Assembly: GCA_963714145.1 (NCBI GenBank)
Contig: OY970235.1
Span: forward strand, 5,642,001 to 5,706,000
Source: JBBWZH01 sp035544115
GTDB taxonomy: Bacteria > Actinomycetota > Actinomycetes > Mycobacteriales > CADCTP01
DNA: 64,000 nt
Reading direction: 5' to 3'
The first letter of the stretch is position 1. Every line of letters starts with the position of its first letter. The position numbers and the translations under genes are program-made. The notes under the pieces are model-generated. The model was given only the letters and a program-made list of their open reading frames with translations, searched no databases and was not told the origin of the DNA. Below are positions 41,648-49,779 of this stretch, one piece after another.

Positions 41648-42938
41648 CGCCGGTGTCGCTGCCGCCGCCGCCATCCCAACCGCCGCCGCCGGAGTCCCAG
41701 CCGCCGCCACCGCTGGAATCCCAGCCGCCGCCGCTGGACTCCCACCCGCCGGCGCCGGCGTCCGGCTGGTCGGCGTCCTGCCCGGCCTCGAAGCCGCGGT
41801 CGTAGCCGGCCTCGAAGCCGCCACCGCCCCAGCCACCGAACCCGCCGGTCAGCACCGAGCTGAGCAGCAGCGTCTCCCAGAACGGGAACGAGTACCAGCC
41901 ACCCGGCACCCCGCCGCCACCGCCGTAGTAGTACGGCGCGCCCGGGGTGTAGTCGGGGTGGCCCTGGTAGCTCTTGCCGCCGACGCTGACCTCGCGCTCC
42001 TCGGTCAGCTGCTCGCCCTGGGTCGGCGCGATCGGCGGCAGCTCCGGGCCGAGGTCGAGGCCGAGTGCCTGCCGCGCGGTGCGGGCCGCGTACAGGCCCT
42101 CCAGCGCGGTCCGCCGGGCCGCGTCGTACTCGCCCTCGGTATCGGCATGCGAGAGCAGCCCGCCGGTCGCGGTGTACCGCTCAGCCGCGTCCGCGAGCGC
42201 CTGCCGAGCCACCGGGTCGTCCTTCGCATCGAGGTTCTGTACGTCCGCACCGAGCCGGTCGTAGAGCGACAGGACGTCCGCCCGGCGGCCTTCCAGCAGC
42301 CGCTGCCGCTTCCGCCGCCGGGACATCAGCACCGCCCCGCCACCGGCCGCGCCGGCCACCCCGACGGCACCGACGCCGAGCACCCAGGGCCAGGCGCTGC
42401 CGGTGTCCGTGTCGGTCTGGCTGGCCGTCGGCTGGACCGCGTCACCGCCGGCGCAGTCCCGGCCGATCCGCGGGGCGGTTATCACGTCCACGGCGAAGTC
42501 GCTGAGCAGCTTGGTGACCTCGTCCGGTGCCTTCTCCAGCGCGGCCCGGTTGTCTGATTTCACCCGGCTGACCATGAGCTGGACCTGGCCCGCGCAGAGC
42601 ACGTTCGAGCTGGCCTCGAAGTTGCGGCCGGCGACCACGCCGACCGTGCCGCTGCCCAGCGCCTGGCCGATCCGCAGCGAGAGCGCGGCCGGCGCACCGG
42701 CGCTCTCCGGCAGCACCGCGATGTACGTCGGCGCATCGCCGATGGCGCGTTCGACCGCGGCCTGGTCGACCTTGGCGGGCACATCGGGCGCCACGTACAG
42801 ATGGTCGGAGCGCAACGCGGAGACCGCGTCGTCGACCGGATCGGCGGCCGTGGCCTCCGGCCCGCCGACCAGCAGGAGACCGCCGACCGGCACGAGCCAC
42901 GCCACGACCCCGAGCAGCACCGCGAGGAGTCGCTTCAC
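41637..42938 (-). CDS. Membrane protein with Gly/Trp-rich C-terminal tail (TPM-domain-like)
   Basis: A 433-residue protein. It has a signal peptide (MKRLLAVLLGVVAWLVPVGG onward), an extracellular domain of about 130 residues similar to TPM/YgcG-like proteins, a transmembrane helix (WPWVLGVGAVGVAGAAGGGA, about 186-205), a helical cytoplasmic region, and a tail of Gly, Trp, Ser and Asp (GGGWDSSGGGGWDS and similar). The tail probably is disordered. GTG 42938 has TAACGT 7 nt upstream. The last codons overlap the nuclease gene start. Function unknown. Confidence 0.72.
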   Translation of the reverse strand: MKRLLAVLLGVVAWLVPVGGLLLVGGPEATAADPVDDAVSALRSDHLYVAPDVPAKVDQAAVERAIGDAPTYIAVLPESAGAPAALSLRIGQALGSGTVGVVAGRNFEASSNVLCAGQVQLMVSRVKSDNRAALEKAPDEVTKLLSDFAVDVITAPRIGRDCAGGDAVQPTASQTDTDTGSAWPWVLGVGAVGVAGAAGGGAVLMSRRRKRQRLLEGRRADVLSLYDRLGADVQNLDAKDDPVARQALADAAERYTATGGLLSHADTEGEYDAARRTALEGLYAARTARQALGLDLGPELPPIAPTQGEQLTEEREVSVGGKSYQGHPDYTPGAPYYYGGGGGVPGGWYSFPFWETLLLSSVLTGGFGGWGGGGFEAGYDRGFEAGQDADQPDAGAGGWESSGGGWDSSGGGGWDSGGGGWDGGGGSDTGGGW

Positions 42939-42945
42939 CTAGGCA

Positions 42946-42951
42946 ACGTTA
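42946..42951 (-). promoter_or_regulatory. -10 box (TAACGT), leaderless promoter
   Basis: TAACGT on the minus strand, 7 nt before GTG 42938, no ribosome binding site. It would drive the membrane protein and the overlapping nuclease gene. Confidence 0.5.
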
Positions 42952-43022
42952 GTCGTCCGCTGAGCGGCCGGCTGCGGCGCGTATGAGCGGCACCGTCCAG
43001 CTACGCCGACCGGGTGGTGCCG

Positions 43023-43049
43023 GCCTCAGCGGCCCAGCGCCGCTCAGGC
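43023..43049 (-). terminator. Terminator hairpin at the end of the PHP gene
   Basis: GCCTCAGCGGC (43023-43033) and GCCGCTCAGGC (43039-43049) pair with one mismatch around a 5-nt loop. It includes the stop codon of the PHP gene. Confidence 0.5.
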
Positions 43050-43928
43050 CGGACCGGCCGCCAGGATCGCCTCGTACACCGCGGGGTCGGTGCTGTTGGC
43101 GCCGAGCCGGACGGTCTTGTTGCTGCCGTGGTAGTCGCTCGACCCGGTGCTGAGCAGCCCGAGGTCGGCCGCCAGCCCGCGCAGGTGGGCCCGCTCGGCC
43201 TCGTCGTGATCGGGGTGGTCGACCTCCAGGCCGGCCAGCCCCGCGGCGGCCATCGCGGCGATCGCCGCGTCGTCCACCACGCGGCCGCGGCGGCGGGCCA
43301 GCGGGTGCGCGAACACCGGCACCCCGCCGCTGCGCCGCACCAGCCCGATCGCGGCCAGCACGTCCAGCTCGGCCTTGTCCACGTAGTACGGCGACCCGGT
43401 ACGCAGGTAGTCGCGGAACGCGGCGTCGACGGTCGGCACCACCCCGGCCTCGACCAGCACCCGGGCCAGGTGTGGCCGGCCGATCGAGCCGTCGCCGGCC
43501 AACTCGCGCACCCGGTCCCAGTCGATCGGCAGCCCGGCGGCGGCCAGCCGCTCGGCGATCTGGTGCCCCCGGTCCACCCGGCCGGACCGCAACCGCTGGC
43601 ACTCCGCCTGCAGTTCCGGGTTGGCCGGGTCGATCAGGTAGCCGAGCAGATGCAAGCTGATGCTGCCGCCGGCCTCCCCGGCCTCCCCGTCCGGCTCGGC
43701 CAGCCCGGCCAGCCCGGCCGGGGCGGTCCACTCGCAGGACAGCTCGATGCCGGGCAGCACGGTCAGCCCGGGCGGCGCCGCGGCGGCCGCCGCGGCCAGG
43801 CCCGCGGTGCTGTCGTGATCGGTGAGCGCGACGACGTCCAGCCCGGCCGCCCGGGCGAGCACCGGCAGCGCGTCCGGCGCATCGGTGCCGTCGGACGCGG
43901 TGGAGTGGGTGTGCAGGTCGATACGCAT
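43044..43928 (-). CDS. PHP-domain phosphoesterase (YciV/RNase AM-like)
   Basis: A 294-residue PHP-family metal-dependent phosphoesterase. Metal-binding motifs: DLHTHSTASDGT (residues 4-15), VALTDHDST, PGIELSCEW, FAHPLARRRG and STGSSDYHG. This matches the YciV/TrpH group, which in other bacteria cleaves 3',5'-bisphosphonucleotides or the 5' ends of short RNAs. All five motifs are intact, so activity is expected. ATG 43928 has GAGGTAG upstream. Together with the DUF6758 gene nearby it forms a pairing I recall from other actinobacteria. Confidence 0.88.
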   Translation of the reverse strand: MRIDLHTHSTASDGTDAPDALPVLARAAGLDVVALTDHDSTAGLAAAAAAAPPGLTVLPGIELSCEWTAPAGLAGLAEPDGEAGEAGGSISLHLLGYLIDPANPELQAECQRLRSGRVDRGHQIAERLAAAGLPIDWDRVRELAGDGSIGRPHLARVLVEAGVVPTVDAAFRDYLRTGSPYYVDKAELDVLAAIGLVRRSGGVPVFAHPLARRRGRVVDDAAIAAMAAAGLAGLEVDHPDHDEAERAHLRGLAADLGLLSTGSSDYHGSNKTVRLGANSTDPAVYEAILAAGPA

Positions 43929-44023
43929 CGCGTGGGCTACCTCGCCGGGTCAGCAGTCGGCCCAGCGTAGTGCCAGCACGGACGGGTGCTCCCCGAGCGG
44001 GCCGCCGGAGCGGGCCCGCCGGA

Positions 44024-44914
44024 TCAGTCGTCGGCCGGGTCGACCGGGGGCGCGTGCGGCGGCTCGGGTGGCTCGTCGGTGCCCCAGCGCGGGAACGGCG
44101 GCCGGCGCGGTGGTTCGCGCGGCGCCTCGTACATCTCCTCGTCGACGCGATCACGCCGCGGATCGTGGATGCGCGGTAACTCGGTGGTCGGCGACTCGTC
44201 CGGCCCGGGGTAGCCGCGGTCGCGCCGCAGCCGCCCTTCCCGCTCGGCCAGCAGCGTGTCGCGGCGGGCCAACAGGTCGTCCAGACCACCGCCGAGCGGC
44301 TCCTCCGAGGCGACCGGCGGGCCGGTCCGACGGCGACGCCAGTTCTCCCACGGCCGACGCCGGCGCCGCAGGGCACGCGCGCCGGCTTCGATCTCGGCCT
44401 CTCGTTCGGCCGGGCTGGGCAGTGCGGGCGAGCCCTTCTCGCCGCCGAAGAGCAGCTCCGACACCTGGATGTAGAGCTTCTCCGGCTTGGGAATAAAACT
44501 GATCTTGCTCAAAGCCTGGTCCTGACCAGCGGACTCGACCACGAACTCGCCGTATCCGAGCATCTGCCCGAGCGCGGACCGGTTGAACGTGAGGTCAGTG
44601 ACCTTGACCAATGGCATGATCGCAACCTTGCGGGTCACGATGCCGGTGACCAGCAGGACGCGCTTGTCGGTGACGATGAAACGCTCGACGTACCAGTCGC
44701 CGATGATCCATGCCCAGCGGACCACCACAAAGACAGTGAAGTAGATAGCGAGCATTCGTATGAAGTCCTGATCGCCGCCGACCCGGATCACGAAGATCCC
44801 GGCGACCAGTAACCCCAGGCTCTGGATCGTGTCTGCAGCCAGCACGCCCCAGTGCCGGCGCACCTGGATGACCGGCCGTTCGGACGGCAACAGGTAGCGC
44901 CGCGGATCCGCCAT
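44024..44914 (-). CDS. PH-domain (bPH2/YdbS-like) membrane protein
   Basis: A 296-residue protein. Two adjacent membrane helices (HWGVLAADTIQSLGLLVAG and LAIYFTVFVVVRWAWIIG, about 21-75) precede a bacterial PH domain with RFIVTDKRVLLVTGIVTRK and YGEFVVESAGQDQ. The C-terminal ~140 residues are charged, Arg/Pro-rich and disordered. The gene starts 3 nt after the stop of a 53-residue membrane peptide gene, so the two are co-translated. bPH proteins usually have scaffold or envelope-stress roles; the specific role is unknown. Confidence 0.82.
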   Translation of the reverse strand: MADPRRYLLPSERPVIQVRRHWGVLAADTIQSLGLLVAGIFVIRVGGDQDFIRMLAIYFTVFVVVRWAWIIGDWYVERFIVTDKRVLLVTGIVTRKVAIMPLVKVTDLTFNRSALGQMLGYGEFVVESAGQDQALSKISFIPKPEKLYIQVSELLFGGEKGSPALPSPAEREAEIEAGARALRRRRRPWENWRRRRTGPPVASEEPLGGGLDDLLARRDTLLAEREGRLRRDRGYPGPDESPTTELPRIHDPRRDRVDEEMYEAPREPPRRPPFPRWGTDEPPEPPHAPPVDPADD

Positions 44915-44917
44915 CTG

Positions 44918-45079
44918 TCAGCCGGCGATCGACTTTACGAAGGCGGCAAGTTGGTTCGCCGCAGTCTCGATGCCATCGAATGCCGAGTTGACTACGCCTC
45001 CGGCATCGTTTGGCGACGAGAGTACGAAGAACACAACAAATGCGATGCCAATCCAGGTAAGTGCTTTCTTCGCATTCAC
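44918..45079 (-). CDS. 53-residue small membrane protein
   Basis: A short gene with GTG 45079, preceded by AGGAGGGAG, and stop at 44918. The product starts VNAKKALTWIGIAFVVFFV, a short basic N-terminus and one hydrophobic helix (about residues 8-22), followed by an amphipathic region (SAFDGIETAANQLAAFVKS) like a small membrane-bound helix. Its codons are clearly AT-richer than those of all neighbours. It is the first gene of a unit with the PH-domain protein (3-nt gap). No family recognised; coupling suggests a partner of the PH protein. Confidence 0.68.
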   Translation of the reverse strand: MNAKKALTWIGIAFVVFFVLSSPNDAGGVVNSAFDGIETAANQLAAFVKSIAG

Positions 45080-45216
45080 CGTTCCATCTCCCTCCTCCCC
45101 GTGACCGGAAGCTTACTGTAAGTGGCCGATCCCGCCTAGACCCTATGCCATGTTTTACACAACAGGCTGACAGGAGTCGAGGCGACTCGCGAGCGCGGCG
45201 CGATCATACCCACGCC

Positions 45217-45873
45217 CTATCCGCGCCTGGGTGCGCCTGGGCCGTGCGGCACCTGACGCAACAGGTATGGCGAGGGAGCGCCCACAATCAACCCGCCGAG
45301 CACTCCGTCACGTAGGTCGTGCAGCACCATGTGCTCATACAGAACGTAACCAGCATCGGCCGGCCACAGGATCGCCCATAGCCACATGCCCTTGGCCTCA
45401 CCGATCACCACGCACCGGTCGTCCGGCGCGGGTACCGACCACAGCGCGGTCGGATGGTTGGCCGCGTGCACCTTGGCCACCGGCGGGCCGGACAGGTCCG
45501 GCGCGGCCAGCGTGACCGTCAGCCCGGCGTACCCGGCGCCCAGGCCGATCGCCGGCTCCTCGGCCACCAGCAGCATGTCCGCCACCCCGCCCAGCGGCGC
45601 CGGGCCGGAGCAGGCCAGCACGGTCGCCCGCGCCCGGGACCGGTCGTCCCCGGCGTACCCGACCCCGGTTATCACCCAGCCGGGCAACGGCGGGGACGGG
45701 ATCCAGAACGGGACCTCGGCAATGCCGCGGACGTGGTCGAGCGCCTCCGGAGTGGCGTTCGGCAGCACGTGGGTCGGCAGCACAGCACCGTGTTCGGCGC
45801 ACCGCCAGTCACTGGAGAACAGGCTCGGTGCGCGCAACTCGCCCCCGCAGCACGGGCAGGCCGGCGGCGTCAC
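45217..45873 (-). CDS. DUF6758 family protein
   Basis: A 218-residue soluble protein. It begins with a zinc-ribbon-like CPCCGGEL (residues 6-13) and WRCAEH, then a domain with ITGVGYAGDDRSRARATVL, GLGAGYAGL and GMWLWAILWPADAGYVL. It fits the actinobacterial DUF6758 family as I recall it, of unknown function. The start codon is GTG 45873. A single start is available near the zinc-ribbon. It lies upstream of the PH-domain unit with a 137-bp AT-richer gap. Confidence 0.72.
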   Translation of the reverse strand: MTPPACPCCGGELRAPSLFSSDWRCAEHGAVLPTHVLPNATPEALDHVRGIAEVPFWIPSPPLPGWVITGVGYAGDDRSRARATVLACSGPAPLGGVADMLLVAEEPAIGLGAGYAGLTVTLAAPDLSGPPVAKVHAANHPTALWSVPAPDDRCVVIGEAKGMWLWAILWPADAGYVLYEHMVLHDLRDGVLGGLIVGAPSPYLLRQVPHGPGAPRRG

Positions 45874-46082
45874 AGGTCTTACGGTCGACGCAACCGGTCC
45901 GCCCCGTCAAGGGGGCGGGAGCAACCAAGCACGATTGCACTGGTTCCGCAGCCGGTCAAACCGGACGTGCCGAGCAGCGGACAGCTCATCCAGGCAGTTC
46001 CGCCCGGGTGTCAATTTGACCGGCCGGACGGCGGTCGGGTCGCGCCGCCATCCGGCCGCACTGCCGTGCCCCCGGGGGCACA

Positions 46083-46088
46083 TAGTCT
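46083..46088 (+). promoter_or_regulatory. -10 box (TAGTCT), leaderless promoter
   Basis: TAGTCT followed by 6 nt and the GTG at 46095; no ribosome binding site. Confidence 0.5.
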
Positions 46089-46094
46089 GCCCAG

Positions 46095-46493
46095 GTGGTT
46101 CTGGTTCCGTGTGCCGGCGCGGTGGTGCACGACGAGGCGGGCCGGTTGCTGCTGGTCCGGCGCGGCCGCGAGCCCGGGCGCGGGCTCTGGTCGCTGCCCG
46201 GCGGCCGGGTCGAGGCCGGCGAGACGCCGGCCGAGGCGGCGGTCCGCGAGGTCCGCGAGGAGACCGGGCTGGACGTGCTGGCCGGCCGCCTGATCGGCAG
46301 CGTGGAACGCCCCGGACCGGCCGGCCGGACCTACCTGATCGACGACTTCGCCTGCACGGTGCGTGGCGGGACGCTGCGGCCCGGCGACGACGCCGACGAC
46401 GTCCGCTGGGTCACCGGCGCCGAGATCGGGACGCTGCCGCTGTCGCCGGACCTGCTCGCCACGCTCACCGGCTGGGCCGTACTGCCGCGCTGA
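46095..46493 (+). CDS. NUDIX hydrolase
   Basis: A 132-residue small NUDIX protein. The NUDIX box runs about residues 36-58 with its core GGRVEAGET and REVREETGL complete, so catalysis is expected. The family hydrolyses nucleoside diphosphates linked to other groups; this subgroup (MutT/ADP-ribose pyrophosphatase-like) cannot be assigned a substrate from sequence. The start is set by TAGTCT 6 nt before GTG 46095. Convergent with the small membrane protein gene downstream (30-bp gap). Confidence 0.85.
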   Translation: MVLVPCAGAVVHDEAGRLLLVRRGREPGRGLWSLPGGRVEAGETPAEAAVREVREETGLDVLAGRLIGSVERPGPAGRTYLIDDFACTVRGGTLRPGDDADDVRWVTGAEIGTLPLSPDLLATLTGWAVLPR

Positions 46494-46523
46494 CCGCCCC
46501 GCGGCGGGCCCGGAGCGGGCTGG

Positions 46524-46841
46524 TCAGGGAGCTTGTCCGTGCAGCTGGGCCAGCGTCCAGGTGACCAACCACACGCCCAGCGCGATCATCACCAGCAGGC
46601 TGACCAGACCGAAAACGGTGCTGCGAATGTCTGCCCAGTCGGAGCGGTGGCGGTTGCCGGCGCGGTGGCCACTGGCCTTCCACAGGTCACGCGGAGTCAC
46701 CGCCTTGCGGCAGTTGTTGATCCGCCTGCTGACTTCCTTGGCGCCCATCCGACCCGCCGCGTGCTCGGCCTCGAGCATCGCCACGGCGGCGCGGATCTCG
46801 GTCAGCGTCACTTGATCACGACGCTTCTGCTGGCCTGCCAT
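46524..46841 (-). CDS. Small membrane-anchored hypothetical protein
   Basis: A 105-residue protein. The N-terminal ~75 residues are soluble and basic with a helical segment (LTEIRAAVAMLEAEHAAGR), followed by one C-terminal transmembrane helix (FGLVSLLVMIALGVWLVTWTL). A tail-anchored topology is likely. ATG 46841 is chosen for its AGGAGCAGG site; the open frame extends 5 codons further. Function unknown. Confidence 0.62.
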   Translation of the reverse strand: MAGQQKRRDQVTLTEIRAAVAMLEAEHAAGRMGAKEVSRRINNCRKAVTPRDLWKASGHRAGNRHRSDWADIRSTVFGLVSLLVMIALGVWLVTWTLAQLHGQAP

Positions 46842-46910
46842 CCTGCTCCTAGTCAATCCCCGGGACCGGCAGGCTATGGCCTCGAAGGTCGTATTGGCGA
46901 CGGGTTTGCG

Positions 46911-47756
46911 CTATACGAAGCCGAAGAGCTGGGTCCAGTAGAAGCCGCGCTGGTCGTATCCGATACCGATCGCATGTGACGCGCAGTTCAGGATGTTGGC
47001 GCGGTGCCCGGGGCTGTTCATCCATCCGGTCACCACATCGGCCGGAGTGCGGTAACCCATTGCGATGTTCTCGGCCGACGGGTCGGCATAACCGGCCGCC
47101 TTTGCCCGGTCCCAGGGCGTCTTGCCCTCTGGCGTGTCATGCGCGAAGTAGTTACGGGTGGCCATGTCCGCGCTGTGCCCCTGCGCGGCCGCGGTGAGCC
47201 GCTGGTCGACATGCAGCGCGGCGCAACCGGCCGTGGCCCGCTCCAGGTTGGTCAGCCGGACCACCTCGGCGGTCACCGACGTGTCCGGGGTTGCCCCCGC
47301 CGGCCCGGTCCGCCCGCCCGACCCGGTGCGCTCCCCGGTGCCGGTGGGCCCGGCCGTTGCCCGCGCCGTACTGGGCGCCGGGACGAGAGTCCGGGCCGGT
47401 GCCGCCGGCCTACCCGGGGCGGTCGGCGTCGCCGCCGAGTCGGGCGGCGTCCGCGGCTCACCGCGGGCGGCCCGGTCGGCCGGCGGGCGGGTGCCGACGT
47501 CGGCGAGCTCGGCAATCGATGCCGGCGCGCCCACCTCCGCCGCCGGGCCGCCGTACCTGGCGGTGAGCAGCATCGCCGTGGACACGCCCAGCACCAGCGA
47601 GAGCACCGCGGCCACCGCCCGCCCCGGCGGGCGCCGGCCGGGCTGCCGGGCGGCCGCGCGCCGGTGCCGGCTCGGCCGGGCCCGGTGGCCGGGGCCAGCG
47701 CTCCGGCGGCCAGCAGCCCGCCCCGGCTCGGCCGGATCGTACGGACGCTCGGTCAT
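46911..47756 (-). CDS. CAP-superfamily (SCP/PR1) membrane-anchored protein
   Basis: A 281-residue protein with a basic N-terminus, one transmembrane helix (AVAAVLSLVLGVSTAMLLTA), a long Pro/Thr/Ala linker, and a C-terminal CAP domain of about 120 residues: VRLTNLERATAGC, AAQGHSADMATRNYFAHDTPEGKTPWDRAKAAG (in two parts), AENIAMGY, MNSPGHRANILN and WTQLFG. The CAP His/Glu positions are present. Similar to bacterial YkwD-type secreted proteins, whose activity is unknown. ATG 47756 is chosen (GAGGA upstream); GTG 47801 is an alternative giving 15 more residues. Confidence 0.82.
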   Translation of the reverse strand: MTERPYDPAEPGRAAGRRSAGPGHRARPSRHRRAAARQPGRRPPGRAVAAVLSLVLGVSTAMLLTARYGGPAAEVGAPASIAELADVGTRPPADRAARGEPRTPPDSAATPTAPGRPAAPARTLVPAPSTARATAGPTGTGERTGSGGRTGPAGATPDTSVTAEVVRLTNLERATAGCAALHVDQRLTAAAQGHSADMATRNYFAHDTPEGKTPWDRAKAAGYADPSAENIAMGYRTPADVVTGWMNSPGHRANILNCASHAIGIGYDQRGFYWTQLFGFV

Positions 47757-47887
47757 CGACTGTCGGTCCTCATAGCCCGGGGTCCCCACCCAGCCCGACA
47801 CCGTACCCGGTCCACCACCCGGCCGGCTCTCCTTCAGCGCAGCGAAACCGAGCCGCTACGCCCCGTCCCGGCCGTCGAACCGGGGCG

Positions 47888-48391
47888 TCAGTCCCGCGGT
47901 TCGGGGCGGCCGGGTTGGTAGCCGCCGCGGGCGTCCGCGTACGCCCGGGTCGGCACCATGACCTTGCGCCGGAAGACGCAGACGACCGTTCCGTCCTGGT
48001 TGTAGCCGCGGGTCTGCACGTGCACCACGCCGCGGTCCGGCTTGGACTTCGACAGGGCTTTGTCCAGCACGGCCGTCTCGCCGTAGATCGTGTCGCCGTG
48101 GAAGGTCGGCGCGACGTGCCGCAGCGACTCGACCTCCAGGTTGGCGATGGCCCGGCCGGACACGTCCGGCACCGACATACCCAACAGCAGCGAGTAGATC
48201 AGGTTGCCCACCACCACGTTCCGGCCGAACTCGGTGCTCTCGCCGGCGTAGTGCGCGTCCAGGTGCAGCGGATGGTGGTTCATCGTCAACAGGCAGAACA
48301 GGTGGTCGTCGTACTCGGTGACGGTCTTGCCCGGCCAGTGCCGGTAGACGGCACCGACCTCGAATTCCTCGAAGTACCGTCCGAACTGCAT
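47888..48391 (-). CDS. MaoC-family dehydratase/hydratase
   Basis: A 167-residue hotdog-fold protein. GRYFEEFEVGAVYRH, TVTEYDDHLFCLLT, MNHHPLHLDAHYA (the catalytic Asp/His region) and VVGNLIYSLLLGMSV are typical of the MaoC family, closest in pattern to mesaconyl-CoA hydratase-like or (R)-enoyl-CoA hydratase proteins. No ethylmalonyl-CoA pathway gene is next to it, so the pathway is not decided. ATG 48391 is preceded by GGGAAGGG. Divergent from corA. Confidence 0.82.
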   Translation of the reverse strand: MQFGRYFEEFEVGAVYRHWPGKTVTEYDDHLFCLLTMNHHPLHLDAHYAGESTEFGRNVVVGNLIYSLLLGMSVPDVSGRAIANLEVESLRHVAPTFHGDTIYGETAVLDKALSKSKPDRGVVHVQTRGYNQDGTVVCVFRRKVMVPTRAYADARGGYQPGRPEPRD

Positions 48392-48445
48392 CCGCGCACC
48401 CTTCCCGGTCGGTTGGAGTTCAGGACAGTGTCACCCACCTGCGGG

Positions 48446-48451
48446 TACTGT
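48446..48451 (+). promoter_or_regulatory. Predicted -10 box (TACTGT) of corA
   Basis: TACTGT would start transcription near 48458, giving corA an untranslated leader of about 240 nt. Confidence 0.4.
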
Positions 48452-48457
48452 TGACCC

Positions 48458-48697
48458 TCGGCCCAGCGGGCGCCCCCACGGCGGCCCGGCAACCGGTCGG
48501 CCGAGCGCCGGCGACCCGAGGAGGTGATGCGGCGTGAGCACCGATCAGCCGTGCAGTACCAGCCGCGTCCCGCATCCGAAGGTCGCCGTCCTGCCGCCTC
48601 GGGCCTGATCGGCCGGCTGCCGCACGACCCTGCCGGCCAACGGCGACCTTCCTGCGGGCGCGTCCAGTCCTTTCCCGACGGCGCCTGAGGAGTCCGC
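48458..48697 (+). promoter_or_regulatory. Long structured leader of corA with upstream ORFs
   Basis: The region before corA contains AGGAGG (48519-48524) followed by two overlapping short frames: ATG 48527 to TGA 48688 (53 codons) and GTG 48534 to TGA 48608 (24 codons). An extended stem is possible: CCCGCA (48569-48574) plus AAGGTCGCCGT (48579-48589) pairs with ACGGCGACCTT (48640-48650) plus TGCGGG (48653-48658), enclosing a GGCCGG/CCGGCC hairpin. The longer frame ends in TGAGGAG, its stop overlapping the corA ribosome binding site. I do not recognise an M-box. A regulatory leader is likely; the ligand or mechanism is unknown. Confidence 0.5.
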
Positions 48698-49771
48698 ATG
48701 CCCACCCTTCCGCACCTGCGGCCGTCCCGCCGGTTGGCCCGGCTCAGCCCGCCGGCCACCGCGCGGTCCCGCCCGGCCGTCGTGGACTGCGCGGCCTACG
48801 TCGACGGCAAGCGGCTACCCGGCGACTGGCCGGACGACGTCGCGCTGGAGCAGGTGCGGCGGACCGGGCACGGGTTCGTCTGGATCGGCCTGCACGAGCC
48901 GGACGAGGCCGAACTGACCGGGCTGGCCAGCCAGTTCGACCTGCACCCGCTCGCCGTCGAGGACGCCATCCAGGCACACCAGCGGCCCAAGCTGGAGCGG
49001 TACGACGACATGCTGTTCGTGGTGCTGAAGACGGTCCGGTACCTGCCATCGGGCGAGCCCACCGACGGCAGCGAGATCGTCGAGACCGGCGAGGTGATGG
49101 TCTTCCTCGGCCGCGACTTCGTGATCACCGTGCGGCACGGCGAGCACGGCAGCCTGCACGGGCTGCGGCAGATGCTCGAGGCCGACCCGAGCCGGCTCGA
49201 GCACGGCCCGTCCGCGGTGCTGCACGCCATCACCGACCAGGTCGTGGACAGCTACCTGGTGGTCTGCGACGCCCTGCAGGAAGACGTGGACGCGGTGGAG
49301 ACCGCGGTGTTCGCCGGCCAGAGCCGGTCCCGGGACGCGGAGCGGATCTACGTGCTCAAGCGCGAGGTGCTGGAGCTGCGCCGGGCCGTCACCCCGCTGA
49401 CCGCGCCGCTGCGGATGCTGGCCGAGCGGCCGCTGCGGCTGGTCAACGCCGATATCCGGGAGTACTTCCGGGACGCCCAGGACCACCTGGCCCGGGTGAA
49501 CGAGCAGGTCGCCGCCTTCGATGAACTGCTCACCACGATCGTGCACGCCAACCTGGCCCGGGTCACCGTCGAGCAGAACGAGGACATGCGCCGGATCTCG
49601 GCCTGGGTCGCCATCCTCGCCGTGCCCACCGCGGTCGCCGGCGTGTACGGGATGAACTTCGATCACATGCCGGAGCTGCACTGGCGCTTCGGCTACCCGC
49701 TGGTCGTCGCGCTCACCCTGTGCCTCTGTATCGGCCTGCACCGCGGCTTCCGCCGCAACGGCTGGCTCTGA
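48698..49771 (+). CDS. corA: CorA-family magnesium/cobalt transporter
   Basis: A 357-residue CorA-type divalent cation channel. The N-terminal cytoplasmic domain (residues about 25-290, with WIGLHEPDEAEL and HPLAVEDAIQAHQRPKLERYDD) is followed by the long stalk helix and two C-terminal transmembrane helices. The signature YGMNF closes the first transmembrane helix (about residue 320), followed by an acidic loop (HMPELHW). All CorA hallmarks are present. The ATG is preceded by GGAG that overlaps an upstream ORF stop. Its leader is long and structured. Confidence 0.92.
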   Translation: MPTLPHLRPSRRLARLSPPATARSRPAVVDCAAYVDGKRLPGDWPDDVALEQVRRTGHGFVWIGLHEPDEAELTGLASQFDLHPLAVEDAIQAHQRPKLERYDDMLFVVLKTVRYLPSGEPTDGSEIVETGEVMVFLGRDFVITVRHGEHGSLHGLRQMLEADPSRLEHGPSAVLHAITDQVVDSYLVVCDALQEDVDAVETAVFAGQSRSRDAERIYVLKREVLELRRAVTPLTAPLRMLAERPLRLVNADIREYFRDAQDHLARVNEQVAAFDELLTTIVHANLARVTVEQNEDMRRISAWVAILAVPTAVAGVYGMNFDHMPELHWRFGYPLVVALTLCLCIGLHRGFRRNGWL

Positions 49772-49779
49772 CCGCCCGC

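Noticed and set aside
48458..48697. Mg2+ riboswitch of the M-box (ykoK) class
   Set aside because: I could not find the conserved M-box sequence elements; only generic hairpins and short ORFs support a leader function.
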